A stretch of DNA of 64,000 nucleotides, taken from assembly GCF_003369915.1 (NCBI RefSeq), contig NW_022881603.1, positions 34,345,522 through 34,409,521 on the forward strand, given 5' to 3'. Below are positions 20,047 through 33,022 of the stretch, piece by piece. The position numbers and the translations under genes are program-made. The notes under the pieces were generated by a model. The model had not been told where the DNA came from. It saw nothing but the letters and a program-made list of their open reading frames with translations, and did not search any database. How positions within the stretch are numbered: position 1 is the stretch's first letter; every line of letters starts with the position of its first letter. The stretch is from Drosophila miranda. Lineage: Eukaryota > Arthropoda > Insecta > Diptera > Drosophilidae.

Positions 20047-22066
20047 TTGCTCAAACGTATCCAGTCACGACCTGAGGAATGCAGAGAATTTATAATCGAG
20101 AACGGACAGATCTACCGGCAGCCTGGACACCGACCAATCGAGGAAGAATCTCACCAGTGGAAGTTATGCGTCACCAGTGGCCATCGTAGACGAGTGTTAG
20201 AAGAATGCCACGATGACTCGACCGCCGGACACCTAGGAATACGGAAGACTACCACTCGGGTAACCCAACGATATTACTGGCCAGGACTCTACAGAGACGT
20301 GGCCCGATACATGACACATTGCGAAAGCTGCCAAAAATTTAAGGTGAGCCAGAACAAACCCGCAGGTCACATGTATACGCGACAGGCGAAGGGCCCGTTC
20401 GACATCCTTTGCGCGGACTTCGTAGGCCCACTACCCCGCTCAACGCACTGCAACACGATGCTCCTCGTGTTCTTCGACTCATTCTGCAAATGGGTAGAAC
20501 TTGTGCCACTCCGGAAAGCCACAACCGCCCACTTGGAGAAGGCGTTCCGAGAGGATACTCTGCCGATTCGGGGTCCCGTGGAAGTTTGTGTGCGACAACG
20601 GAACACAATTCACCAGTCGATCCTTCCGGAAATTTTGCGAGGTGGCGGGAATGGAACTCGAGCACACCGCGCCGTATACCCCTCAGCAAAACCCGACGGA
20701 GAGGGCAAACCGGACCATCAAGACAATGATTGCACAATACGTCGACGGGGACCAACGGACCTGGGACGATCTCCTCCCCGAGCTAAGCTTGGCCATAAAC
20801 AGCAGCACGTCGGACACCACGGGCTTCAGCCCGGCCTTTTTGGTACTCGGACTAGAACCAAGGCTACCAGGAGCCTTGTACGACGAAGTGACCCCAGGAT
20901 TAGGAAATGAACCAGAGCCTGCCCACGAGAAGGCGACACGACTGCAGGAAGTGTTCAAGGTCGTACAGGAGAACACCCAACGGGCTGAAGACATGAAGCG
21001 TCTAAGAGACGGAAGGCAAGCTCGGCCCCTAGGGGCAAATGGTGATAAGACGGGACACCCTAGCGGAGACCAGCTGCCTGAAGTCCCGGCACCTGCCGAC
21101 GAACCAACAACAAACCGTGCTCGCGGCTGGATCGTCGACCCCAATGGGCCATCCGCCTCCCGTCAAGCCCAGCTGAGGCGGGTCGGAGAGGCGACACTTC
21201 GACAACAGGACAGGATGCCATGGTGCCAGCGCGCGGCAGCCATCCAAGGGTGGATCGACCAACAAACCCAGGACCCGGGGACCGACGCCGAAGAGGAAGT
21301 AGAGCCCGATGGCCGCTTCGCAACCGCAGGTGTCCGCTCGGCGCCCAATCACGACGTCGCCGCCCTGAATCGCCGTTGGTTCGGGAGTTATGGGGCTGCC
21401 ATCGACGACGACAACGCGACAACGGACACCGACGAGCACGAGACGATAATACGCGACGCTCAAAGCCTGGCGTCCACGCTGCAGGACGAAGGGAACAGAC
21501 ACCCACTGGCTCGCGGGAACGAATGGGACTCGCCCCTTTGGGCCGAGTGGAACCTGGCCGGTCAAGGTCGGGCAGCCACCCCTCCAGCAGTACACCACGA
21601 GGACGAATCCGGGGACGGTGCTGGACCACACTACTCCGACGTGTCCCACGCAAGCGATACAGGGGGGGAAGTAGGACCCCAACGCGACGACGGAGAGTCC
21701 GATTCCGGGTCCCTCATGAGCCTGGGCTTCGCGCCCCAGACGAACCAGCAGTGGGCGCCAGCCAACCCGTCGGGGTCAGATGACGTCCCGTCTCCCCTCG
21801 TAGCCGCTCACGCCGGACTACCCCCACAACGTCCCGATGAGGGAGTCGTTGACTTCGACTCCGAAGAGAGCCTCCCGCTGGAGTATGGCGAGATGGCCGA
21901 CCTGCTGCAGATCCTCCGACTCCACCCTACGGTAGCCGCGGTGCAGGACGACCCGGAATGGGCAGAGGCTCCCCCGAATGGCGGACGAACGCGCCAGGTC
22001 GACAGTTGCCCCGGGACCTCATATCCAACATCACCGTATTCTTACGCGATCGCGCCTACCGACTAG
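20047..22066 (+). pseudogene. Ty3/Gypsy Pol part 2: integrase with long C-terminal extension, frameshifted
   Basis: Frame 1 (from about 20010) has the HHCC zinc domain (HDDSTAGHLGIRKT...YMTHCESCQKF) and the start of the catalytic core (DFVGPLP, the first Asp). Near 20560 the protein shifts to another frame, which carries VCDNGTQFTS (second Asp) and PTERANRTIK (the Glu). After the core is an unusual 300-residue extension, acidic and rich in Gly/Pro/Asp/Ser with no recognised chromodomain. A further frame (21958-22176) stays open up to the 3' LTR. The two shifts disable this copy. Confidence 0.8.
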
Positions 22067-22171
22067 AAGTCCGGCGACTGGAGGTCCATGACGGCACTTG
22101 CTTCCGCATAAAGATTACCCGCAGCCGGGCCGTCACCGTCACTCTTCGGCACCGCCGAATTATGGAGGGGG

Positions 22172-25100
22172 TGTGAGGGCGCGTACGCTCCACCCACATT
22201 TTTTCCGCCCATCAGTTCGCCGTCATTTTCCCATTGGAGGGACCCGAGATTACGTTATTAGAATTAAGATTTTTGACTTTTCTTTATTGACTTTTCAGTT
22301 TTAGGTTAAGGGGGGGGGAGGGGGAAGGCCACGAAGGCTACATGACATTAATTTTATACATTATACGGCCCGAGGGGTCTCTAAGCCCCACGTAGCTTAT
22401 TATCTTCTTTAAAGGGGGGGAAAGTCGCGATCACGGCGGACGCCACTGGCTTTTCAAAACCAAAAACCAACAACAACGAGTCAGCAGCAGCCAAAACGAG
22501 AGAGGAATACACCGAGGACCGAAAACCAACGGCATCGAAGCAGCAACGGCGTGAATACACCGAGAAAGCAGAAACCCGAAAACAACGACGCAGCAGCGGC
22601 CAAAGAGAGACGAGGAATACGCCGAGAACCAAACCCAACAAAAACGACGCAGCAGCGGCCAAAGAGAGACGAGGAAAACACCGGGATCCAGCGAGCCGCC
22701 GGCATCGACGCGGCAGCGGCAGAAGAGAAACGCCGAGAACAGCGAGCCGCCGGCATCGACGCAGCAACGGCAGAGGAGAAGCGCTGAAAAGATAAGATAA
22801 CAGCATCAACGCAGCAACGGCAGAAGAGGACCGCTGAGAACAGCAATCAAATCCAGCAACGACGCGCCAGCAGCGGAAAAGAGAGGCGAAAGTCACCGGC
22901 GCAGCTATAGACGCCGAACGACGGCGCCGGCCCTCTGCCGCCGCGGAAGATGACGACGCTAGCCGCTCACGCTGACGCTGGATCGGAGAGCCAGCAGAAC
23001 GCCGGCTCTGAGCTGGGAAAACGTGGAAGGAAAAAAAGGGTTTTTTGGAAGCAGTCGTAGGAGTCGGACGTGTTCGCGGAAAAATTCGAGTGGCTTGGAA
23101 AAGGTAAAAACACGTGGCGGCCCGGATCCACTCCAACGCTATCAGTGACACGGGGAAGATCCGGCATCGATACCACACTTACGGAGAGGAGATCCTGCAT
23201 CTACGCTGCACCCACGGGGAAGAGGAGGCTTTCGACGAGTACAAGCGTGGGAGTTCAGGGGTAAGCTAGTCTCTAGACGTGTATACGGGCTGCTGAGCGG
23301 TGCGATAGGTAGGGAACCAAAAGAATATAAAGTGAAGTGTAACGAATATAACAGAAACATAGCCCGACCACCAACAATCTGTACACTACGGAACCTGGAG
23401 GCCCGGGGCTTCATCTTCTCTGCCCTTTCTCCCGCCTCTTGCCCGAGCCTGCGTGCTTCCATCCAGTAGTTCGTAGCCCGACAGGATCCTGAGGCCGCTG
23501 TCCGGCGATTGCCTAGGCGTTCTCGGTGACACCTGTCGGCGTTCCCTCCGCATGATTCCCTCCCGTAGTTTGTGACCCCGCAGGGTCCCGAGGCCGCTAT
23601 CCGACGATCGTCTAAGCGCCCCCGGTGACGCCTGTTGGTGTCTCGCCTGATCCCCGTAGTTCCCTGGGTCCCGAAGGGGCTGTCCGGCGATTCCCTAAGC
23701 CCTCTCGGCGATACCTGCCCTGTATGATAAAGATTTTCGCAGTAATGTTTAACCCGACAGTGCCCCGTGAGTGCTATCCGGCGATTGCCTAAGCGCTCTC
23801 GGCGATACGCGTCGGTATTCTCGTACTCGTAGTAATTCTTAGTTCGGCGGTGTCCCGTAAGTGCTATCCGGCGATTGCCTAGGCACTCTCGGCGATGCTT
23901 GCCGGTACCCCCGACCCTCGTAGTAATTCTTAGTTCGACAGCGTCCCGTAAGTGCTATCCGGCGATTGCCTAGGCACCCTCGGCGATGCTTGTTGATATC
24001 CCTGACCCCCCGTGGTAATTCTTAGTTCGACAGTGTCCCGTAAGTGCTATCCGGCGATTGCCTAGGCACTCTCGGTGATGCTCGTCGATATCCCTGACCC
24101 TCGTAGTAATTCTTAGGCCGACAGGGTCCCGTAAGTACCGTCCGGCGATAGCCTAGGTACCCTCGGCGATACTTGTCGGTATTTCCGCATAGCAAAGTTC
24201 CCCTTTCCGCGTCGTAGTAATTCTTAGGCCGACAGGGTCCCGTAAGTACCGTCCGGGGATAGCCTAGGTACTCTCGGCGATACTTGCCGGTATTTCCGCA
24301 TAGCAAAGTCCCCCTTCCGCGTCGTAGTAATTCTTAGGCCGACAGGGTCCCGTAAGTACCGTCCGGCGATAGCCTAGGTACTCTCGGCGATACTTGTCGG
24401 TATTTCCGCATAGCAAAGTTCCCCTTTCCGCGTCGTAGTAATTCTTAGGCCGACAGGGTCCCGTAAGTACCGTCCGGCGATAGCCTAGGTACTCTCGGCG
24501 ATACTTGCCGGTATTTGCGCATAGCAAAGTCCCCCTTCCGCGTCGTAGTAATTCTTAGGCCGACAGGGTCCCGTAAGTACCGTCCGGCGATAGCCTAGGT
24601 ACTCTCGGCGATACTTGTCGGTATTTCCGCATAGCAAAGTTCCCCTTTCCGCGTCGTTGTAATTCTTACTCCGACAGGGTCCCGTAAGTGCCGTCCGGCG
24701 ATAGCCTAGGCACTCTCGGCGATACTTGCCGGTATTTCCGCATAGCAAATTTCCCCTTACCGCGTCGTAGTAATTCTTAGGCCGACAGGGTCCCGTAAGT
24801 ACCGTCCGGCGATAGCCTAGGTACTCTCGGCGATACTTGTCGGTATTTCCGCGTAGCATAGTCCCCCTTTCCGCTTCGTAGTAACTCTCAGGCCGGCGGG
24901 GTCCCGTAAGTACTGTCCGGCGATAGCCTAGGTACTCTCGGCGACACCTGTCGGTATTATCGCATAGTAAAGACCTCCGTATTGATTCTGAGTTCGGTGG
25001 GGTCCTGAAGGCGCTATTCGGCGATAACCGGAGTGCTCTCGGTGAAACCAACGGCCCCGTCCCACGCTACGATCGCTCCCGTCCGCGGGACTGCTGCCCC

Positions 25101-25214
25101 GTCCCTCCATCGTCGGTCCGAAATACGTAGTCCCGGCAAATTATAAATATTACTGTAATTTCGACCCTGGAGGAGACTAAGATATGTACCCCAGCCCAGG
25201 ATCGCTTCCTTACA
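22172..25214 (+). repeat. 3' LTR (3.0 kb) of the Ty3/Gypsy element
   Basis: It starts TGTGAGGGCGCG right after the purine tract and ends CTTACA before the GTAT duplication. It matches the 5' LTR along its length but has a shorter satellite array (about 12 units versus about 20); the 867-bp length difference is close to eight 111-bp units. Smaller differences include a roughly 40-bp insertion near 22510-22550 and a shorter G-run near 22311. Confidence 0.9.
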
Positions 25215-25218
25215 GTAT

Positions 25219-25565
25219 GAAAACAAAGGTAACAATAGTACGAATCTCTTACGATATGAGAAATCAGTATCCAGTTCCAGTTCCAGTTCCATGTTCTCCC
25301 AAATCGATAGACTAGATCAATGTCTATGTGGTTTTAGTTACTCCGTCCAATATCATACTAGTATAAGCCCAATAACTTAACACAAGTTTATTTAGATTAT
25401 TTTAAAAGCGTTTTTATTTGAAAAATTGCAGAAAAACATGATATATAAGTAACATTACCACCAACAATATCTTTTTAAATCTTGTTATTCAATTTTTTTC
25501 GGCTATTAATTTGCATTATCCTCTTGGTTCGCACACACATTCGTATTTATCCAAACAGATTAAGA
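25219..25565. other. Lpt 3' flank
   Basis: Single-copy-looking AT-rich DNA between the Ty3 insertion and the Lpt stop codon. It is likely to include the Lpt 3' untranslated region. Nothing else was recognised. Confidence 0.5.
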
Positions 25566-28500
25566 TTATGCAGAACATTTTTCATTGTCATCAAAGTCCA
25601 ACGTGTTCAGTACATTAACGTCCAGTTCGGGGTCCGCATACTCAAGAATGTTAAAGTCATCTCCTATTTCGGAGGTTAGCGATTTCAGTAAATCATCATC
25701 ATCGCCCTCCCCTAAGCCTCCCAAAAGATCACCGAATCCAACATTTTCTAATTCTACTACAGAAGCTGTGCCCTCCTGCGACTCGTTCATCTTCACATCT
25801 TGGTCTAAGCTCCTTCCATCCGTTGGCGGTGCTTTTCCGGTAACACTTAGCATCGGATTGTTCTGTGTTAGTGGGGTATTAGACATCATGCCGAGCCGCA
25901 GAACATCATTTTGTAAAAATAATTCAGAATTTGGTCCCATTAGCATCGATTCTGAGCTATTTTTCTGCAATAGATTCCTTAGCTTTTTGTCTCCGATTGG
26001 TTCGGGTCCGTAAGCTGAATTCAAATCCAATCGGTTGTCTACCGTGGAAATTTTCACAGTGTTTGATGTTGATGCTGGTGATACATGAATAATTGCTCTT
26101 TGCATCGGGGCCTTGACTACATGATTTTCATTTAAACTTGGAGTCGCAAGGTGCGGGTTAACTGTAGCTGGCGGTGGGCCACCCACATAGCACGAGTCAT
26201 ATGTATTGCCATCTAAACAGAGGAGATTCATTTCTTAAAACGTACGTATTTTGAATAGTATACCTACTATAAGTGACAAACATATTTGACTGCTCCTCCT
26301 TCACTTTACTTTGATGCTTCCATGCTCGTCCAATGTCTTCTTGCTTTTGAGGCTTTGTTGGCAAAGGGATCTTGTTCTGTTCACGTCTCTGCCTTAGTGC
26401 CGAACGGTTATCCTTGGCTTTTTGTAAAAACGGAGCCTTTTTTTCGTTGCACAAGGAGCGCCATCTTTTCAGAATCTGCTTACAGCGATCGTTCCAATTC
26501 GGAAACAAATCCTTTATATTCGGATGCTCAGTATTTGCATATAGTACAGCCGAAATGGTGGCCATAAGACCAAGATCTTTAACAAGAAATACGGTATATA
26601 TATTGAAAATAAGATGTATAATGAATGGCTTTACCCTCGTCCTTGCGCATTTTTTCAGCTGTTTTCTGTGTCCCAGCATTCAAACTTTCCGTGACGGGCT
26701 CCACAGGCTTAGGCTCTTCTTCGACTCTCTTTTCGGTCTGCAAACACACCTGAGCCATCATGCTTTGCATTTTCTGCTTATTCGCATTCTTTGCACTCAA
26801 GAGATCCGGCTGTGAGTGATAGTGTAGCTGCTGAGCGGGATTAGACACCACATTCCCCGGCAAATATATCTGATTGTGGAACTTCTGATCCGGGACAATC
26901 TGTTGAGGCACAGCGTAGTTATCCACCAAGACAACGGGTGATTCCCTTCAAATATAAAAAAAAAGTAGAAGTTTGCCTCACCAAAATTGGAAGTATCCGC
27001 TTACCTCATTGGCTTTTCCATATTTTCAGATGATGTAACCGAATTTACAGACGTATTCATACCGTCTAACTCTGAAATATTTGGCGATGCCAAGGAATCT
27101 AATGGATTCCTGCTGGCCAGCATAGTATTCGATAAATCTGATTGTGAAGGATCTGTGAATAGAATATTAACTGACGCATTAAAAATTGCATCCCCAAATA
27201 ACAGCAATAGCTCGTTTATTTACCAAAAACGTTTGCTGTAGATCCATTCGCTGTTTTCGGCTGTAGTCCTGGTCCAATGGATATTTGCTCTGTCAAGGCA
27301 TTTTTATTTTCAGGTTGATTTTTCTCAGCTTTCACCTTCTTCAACGACTTTGCAGCACTCTTATTCACCAGTGACGCCTCCTGATCGAGGCTTATGCCTT
27401 CGACACGCGTAAAATACATTTTCATTGATGCGTCTATTTCATCAGAAGAGTCCGATTCTCCTAGCACTAGCTCGCCAGATTCCAATAGAGGCTTTCCAAA
27501 AAAGGCTTCTTGCAAGTACGGTGGATATGCTTCGATTAGCTTATTTTTCTGCTTTTTGCGTATAATTTTCTTTTTCTTGTCCATAACCATAATCGCATTC
27601 AGCTGGTCGGCCACTGGTGTATCTTCACTGTCCTTTTTCAGAGCTCGATTGCGAACTGAGAACCCACCAATGCCTAATTTTTGTAAGTTGCGCTGCCGTT
27701 TCTTGCGCAAAATATGCACACCTTCGTCATTTGTGGTAATGGTGAAACCTTCAGGAATGGGATTCTCCGTGCCATCCCAGACCATGCCGTCTTTGTACTT
27801 CTCACTCTGAGCTTCCTCAGCAGTCGCAGCATCACCTTTAGAGTCCTTGCCATTGCCAATGGTTTGTCGCATCTTTCTCTTGCGTTTGATCTCAGTGGAT
27901 AGGGACTTTATCATGGTTAATCCATTTTCACTCAGGCATACACCGTCTATCCAATGAATAGCTTCTGGAGTGCTCTCGACCAGATCACTTGACAAAGTCA
28001 TTTGGCCTTGATCCGAGCCACTTGCATTCTTTCCTTCTGCCCCACCCGCTCCGCTGCCTGGATGAGCTGAAACCTTATTGGTCTGTGTCTGTGTTGAGCT
28101 ACCGGGTTTTCCATCATTTAATGATAACGGCGGCTTTCCAGCGCAACGACATTTCAAGCACTTGTACACGTTTTGGTCATAGTACTCAATAGTGAGCTGA
28201 ACGTTTATAGAGTCACACAGGAAATGCGACCAGAGCTCACAGGTTTCACATTGAATTATCATTTCCCCAGTACTGTAAGGATTCCGACACACTGAACACG
28301 ACGATTGGCTGGTACATAAGGGGCACTCCGGCATGTTGGAGTCGCCATAATCACTCTTTTCCGTGGGATTCAGCCCGCACTTTTGGCACAGCCTACAGAA
28401 GGAACACTTCCAGTTGCCAGAGGGAACTGTCTCCAGTGGGGGATCGACACAATATATGTGGTATGAAATGTCACATTCATCGCACAGAAGAAGCCGAGCT

Positions 28501-30539
28501 TCGTCATTTTTCTTCCCACATCCCTCGCAGACCGTACAGTCCAGGCAACGCCAGCCCTTCTGTAGAATTCCCTTGGAAGGCTTGACACTGGCACAATACG
28601 AGTGATAGCATTGGCCGCACTGGGCACAGGTGATCATTACCGAGTCACTTTCAATACCCAATGAACCGCACATCACGCAAATATCCTGATTCAGCGTGAA
28701 CTTGTCGCGAGTAGAGCATAATACCATCTTCTTGTCGCTGGTTAGGTCAGCATCCATGTTTCGATTTGCATAACGATCTCTTGACAGGTTTGGCAGCACA
28801 ATCGCCCGTCCTTTGCCACGCGTGCTGCGCTTTTTGTTTATTTGCGAGAGTACGCCCATGCGATGGAGAAATTTTCCACTCTTTCCTCGTACGTTTGACA
28901 GACACATCTTCTTCTTCCCAGTGGGGGGCATCTTCTGAACATCATCAGTGGACACATCCGCAATAGGCTTGGATTCTAAGGGATCAACAAGTTCTAGGTC
29001 TTTTACACTTAACTGCTCTGCTGAGGAGTCCATGGCAGTTAACACGATCGAGTCAATCAGCTGTTGAGGCTGGGCAGGGCCAGAAGAATTTTGCTTACAG
29101 TTCGGACAGATGTAATCATAGTCAGGATTTTGTTCTTTTTTCTTGTGGTAAGCCGTAAGGTCTGCTTCTTCATCACATGTACTGTGCACAAACCTAAAAA
29201 AGAATGCATACATAAATGTACAATACGAAACAATGCAGGACACGACTCAATGCTTTAAACATACTTGTGGCACCAGCTACATTTAACCATTTCCTTATGT
29301 GATGCTGCTCTATATGCTTTTTGACAAAACGGGCATGAAAATCCTTTATTTCGCTGTTGATAACAAGAATCGCAGATGGTGTAGTGGCTATGCCAACGAG
29401 AGGAGCTACCACCACCGGGAGTTCTGGATCCACAGTCTGTGCAGACTCGACAGCGCTAAAATATTAAAATGTCATACCAGCATGCATATGAACATATATA
29501 TTAACATCCTACTTACATTGCATTTCCATCCATATTTCGGAATTGCTGAGATTACGGGTCGAAAACACGAGGCGTGATATATCTTTTGACACTGCTCACA
29601 TTTGACGTATTTCAAATCATTCGAGTCTTGCTGTCGACAAATTTGGCATTTTGTACAGCGAGCGCAGTTCCATCCAGAACGAGTGTCTGCAAAAAAAGCG
29701 GCACGGAATGAGAAAAGAATCAGAGCTGAAGTAAGAACATTACCTGGCAGATTGGCCAAGCCGATGCAGGTGGAATGGAAATGATCTCCACAGGTGCTAC
29801 ACATTATCAGCTTCGATAGATCCCCCAACGAAGAACATGATAGACACTCAACGTTATTGTCACTACCTACAGTGCGACAAATTTATGATTTATAGAACAA
29901 TTTATCGTTCAACAGTCAAGGGATGGTTACTAATCCTTAAATCTTACATATTAAAGGCACTTGGCTCAAATGCTCAATGCAAAATACTGTAAAGCTCTCC
30001 AATATTAACAGACATCCGGCGGCAGCGGCACACGGCCAGTGATGCACTTGGCGGCAATTCATCTTGCAATTGATGGAGGCTCCATATCGACCGCAGAAGT
30101 TGCATTTCTGTTTTAAGAACTCGCCAATATGGTTCACAAAATACGCGGCATCTGAGTCGGCTATCTGGCTTTTACGCAATGACCACATTACACACATTCG
30201 ATGCACATAAACGAATCCTTCGTCGAGGAACTTTGAAGGATGCACGACCTCCGCCTGCCCGATTTTGTCCAATTCATAGTTGCTCTCGGCAGTGCAAGCC
30301 GCTTCCTCTTTGGATCCATAATACGATCGACTCCCATCTTCTGTGAGCCGATCAGGTGGATATTCATCTTTTATGTCAGCGGGAGCCTTTAGTTGGAGAA
30401 TCGTCCCCTGGCCCAAGGCACTTCTTTCTCCGAGATTGCATAAACAGCACACCTTTCCCGGAAACTGTTCTGGCGAATATGGAAGTTCATCGCCCACCGC
30501 AGGCTTCTCCTCAGCGTTCACCACCACGTTTGTATTCAT
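25566..30539 (-). CDS. Lpt: Lpt (Lost PHDs of trr), PHD-finger/HMG-box subunit of the KMT2C/D-type complex, intact
   Basis: Nine exons, right to left: 29948-30539, 29744-29866, 29517-29686, 29265-29455, 27224-29193, 27005-27152, 26635-26945, 26268-26576 and 25566-26212. All have GT/AG borders in phase, giving 1486 residues (D. melanogaster Lpt is of similar size). Domains: an extended PHD at residues about 30-195 (CCLCNLGE...CNFCGRYGASINC), two clusters of PHD fingers (CLSCSSLGDLSKLIMC; CVMCGSLGIESDSVMITC; CEGCGKKNDEARLLLC and more), acidic/basic middle regions, then an HMG box (LFPNWNDRCKQILKRWRSL). In insects Lpt and Trr together equal vertebrate KMT2C/D and place H3K4me1 at enhancers; Lpt supplies the chromatin-reading half. 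No disabling change was found. Confidence 0.95.
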
Positions 30540-31381
30540 TTATTTTATTAATTCCTTGCGCTTAATGTAAAAAACAACATAAATTCGCCGCTTTTATTTT
30601 GTATACATTAATTTAATGTTGTTGGGTCGTTCATGAACGAACTAAATAAGTTCACCTGTGGGTTACCTTAGCTCATAATAATATTTCATCTATTTCGTAT
30701 TCGGTAGAGTGTTACTATCTAGATGGATGCCTCAGCACTAAATAAATAATTTTCTCCAATAAATTAATCAATTTTCTATAAGATTGGCTAATTGTCAGTA
30801 CTTCTCTTTATTGGACTGTAAATAAAATATGGTTTCAACAAAAAAAATCAAACAAAGTTTCTACAAAATTAACGTTTCTACATGGTAGTACAAGTTTTGC
30901 TACATAGCAACTACATATTCATGTCATTATCAACATGTCTATATAGAAAAAGTACGGTCGAGGTGGACTATTCTTCAAGTTAAGGCAGTGAGACGAGTTA
31001 TAAAAACCGTATGGGAGAAGGATGCAATGTGAGCGGGAAAAATATATGCGTTGGTTTAGATATGTTCTGTTGGTTTTTGGCTAATCTAAATCAGTTGCGC
31101 GTGTTGGAAAACATATTTTTGGCACAAAAGAATCACAGCTTCTTCACTAATACCACTGGGAGACTAAACACTACAATAATTTGTTTACCTCACCTCATGT
31201 TAAATCAGTCTTTCAGACTACAATGGTCTTGAAACGTAGTGCAATGGACCATACAATGCACGGCCATCTCTAGTTAGCGATGTGACTATTTGTACATAAA
31301 GTAAATTGTGATAAGATTAAAATAAAAAAAAGTCAAGAGGAAAGCTTAAATAAGACAAGAACATGTAAATGAGCTATTAAG
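30540..31381. promoter_or_regulatory. Divergent intergenic region between Lpt and the METTL9-like gene
   Basis: About 840 bp between two divergently transcribed genes, presumably holding both promoters. AT-rich, with a short palindrome near 30632 (GTTCATGAAC). No recognised core-promoter motif and no transposon end was seen. Confidence 0.4.
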
Positions 31382-32407
31382 ATGGCTATTTATCGTCCGC
31401 GAGGTACTCTAGCCCGAGTCATTCATGCTAAGTTTCACAATGACAACTCCCTGGACAGCATAGACACCCGAAGGGTATGGACCGAGTTTTTATGATTTTA
31501 TGAACAGATCTAATAGTTGCTTGCTTCCAAATTCCAGTGGTACTCATTGGCTCACGCGTTGCCTCCCAGGTTTCAGTCGAAATTTGTGGCTCTTGAGCAA
31601 CCGGATAGCACCACAGTGCACTGGCTGGAACGAACCAAATTACTGTCGGTCAACATATGGTTGCATTTATGGCACGCATTAGCCCGGTCAATTCTCCAGT
31701 TTTTTATGACTCAAACCGATATCAATGGCTTTCTAAAGCGTGGCTCAATGTTTATTCTATCAGAGGATCAATTCAACAAGTAGCTTGTAGCTGGAGGATT
31801 TTCCGCAACATCGGAGCCGGTTTGATCAAACCATTTTACTTATGTTGGAAAAAATACTTTACGAATGTATTTTAGGTTACGCTTTTGGATATCGGTGCCG
31901 GCGACGGCGAAATCTCATTACGAGTGGCCAACACGGTGGCTGAACTAAGTGGAAATGCTGGCCTTAGAGTGTTTGCCACGGAAGCTAGCTGGACCATGCG
32001 AGTTAGACTGAAGAAACTCAATTTCAATGTGATTACGGAGATTGGAGGCTTGCAAAACATGGAGCTGATATTATGCCTCAACGTACTAGATAGATGTTTT
32101 GACCCATTCAAACTTTTGGAAGATATTCACAATACACTCGCACCAGCGGGTCGAGCGGTCATAGCCTTAGTGCTTCCATATATGCATTATGTTGAGACAA
32201 ATTCCTCGCATCTGCCTATTCGTTCACTCCTAGAAAGCAGTAACAACGGACGAAGAAGAGGCCACAAAATTTATGGACCTGCTGGAAAACTGTGGTTTCA
32301 AAGTAGAGTCCTCGAAGAAAGCTCCATATCTTTGCGAAGGAGACCTTCATCAGTCATTTTATTGGCTGATTGATCTAATTGTTGTAATTTCAAAAAAGGC
32401 ATCTTAG
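31382..32407 (+). pseudogene. METTL9-like protein-histidine methyltransferase, disabled
   Basis: Exon 1 31382-31474 (MAIYRPRGTLARVIHAKF), exon 2 31538-31819, exon 3 from 31876; splice borders are canonical. Exon 2 matches METTL9/DREV proteins (FFMTQTDINGFLKRGSMF). Exon 3 has the SAM-binding motif LLDIGAGDGE and CLNVLDRC, and after a frame change the conserved end APYLCEGD. METTL9 in animals N1-methylates histidine in HxH motifs. Two disabling changes are visible. A TAG at 31781-31783 falls inside the conserved stretch after DQFNK, where a Leu is expected. A one-base shift near 32248 moves the C-terminus into the next frame, ending at 32407. With everything else conserved, these look like recent losses. 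Confidence 0.85.
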
Positions 32408-33022
32408 ACCGGTATCGTCTCCAATAACTCTAAATTCTCCAGACTACAAAATTCAGTTAAAACGCACGTACGACCGCGAGTACGAAAAATTAAGCTTGAA
32501 TTCCTAGTTCTTTCTAAAATAGGTTAATGGCCACGTTGCTAAGCTGAGCATTTATACTTAATACATTTATAGGCTATAGTTTAGGTATCAAATTATATTT
32601 GTCTAATAAATTACCAATAATGTAATTTACAAAAATTGTCTGAAATTATGGCATGGGCTGCGTTTGGCGTCACCTAAAATGGAGGCGAATCTAAGCACTA
32701 CAAATATACAATTTAAAAGTTGAACGATGTTTATTATATTGAAACATAGCAGATAAGCAAATCTTTGTTCACATATTTCAAAATGGAGTGTAACAGATGC
32801 GAACGTATTTGTTCACATATTTTTCTTAAAAATAGATATTTATTAAATTGCAATGGAATATAACAGAATTTTATATAACTCTAAAACAAAGCCAACTTTT
32901 TATACCCCTTATGTGGGTACTATCTAGATCTAGATCTAGATCTAATGAGTATTAAGTACACGAATTGTATACTTTTCGATATTAACTCTTTCAAAGAGTT
33001 TAGTTTTATGCATAATAATATC
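32408..33022. other. Convergent intergenic region
   Basis: AT-rich DNA between two convergent genes. It includes a short (AGATCT)n run near 32924-32942. No gene or complete transposon recognised. Confidence 0.4.

Larger units (their letters stand above)
10171..25218 (+). mobile_element. Giant Ty3/Gypsy LTR retrotransposon with satellite-filled LTRs
   Basis: The element proper is 10175-25214 (15.0 kb), flanked by GTAT direct repeats at 10171-10174 and 25215-25218. Both LTRs start TGTGAGGG and end CTTACA. A primer-binding site follows the 5' LTR and a purine tract (GGAGGGGG) precedes the 3' LTR. Gag with zinc knuckles, then protease, RT, RNase H and integrase in that order make it Ty3/Gypsy. 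The long LTRs and the RT sequence recall the Osvaldo/Ulysses group, a judgement from memory. Frameshifts between pol blocks make this copy defective. The two LTRs are close in sequence outside the repeat array, suggesting recent insertion. Confidence 0.93.

Noticed and set aside
27394-27810. Plus-strand ORFs opposite Lpt
   Set aside because: Antisense shadows of a well-supported nine-exon gene.
31281-31381. tRNA or other structured RNA gene near the METTL9-like start
   Set aside because: No cloverleaf or internal promoter boxes found by eye. None was recognised elsewhere in the window; the tRNA-like matches are retroelement primer-binding sites.
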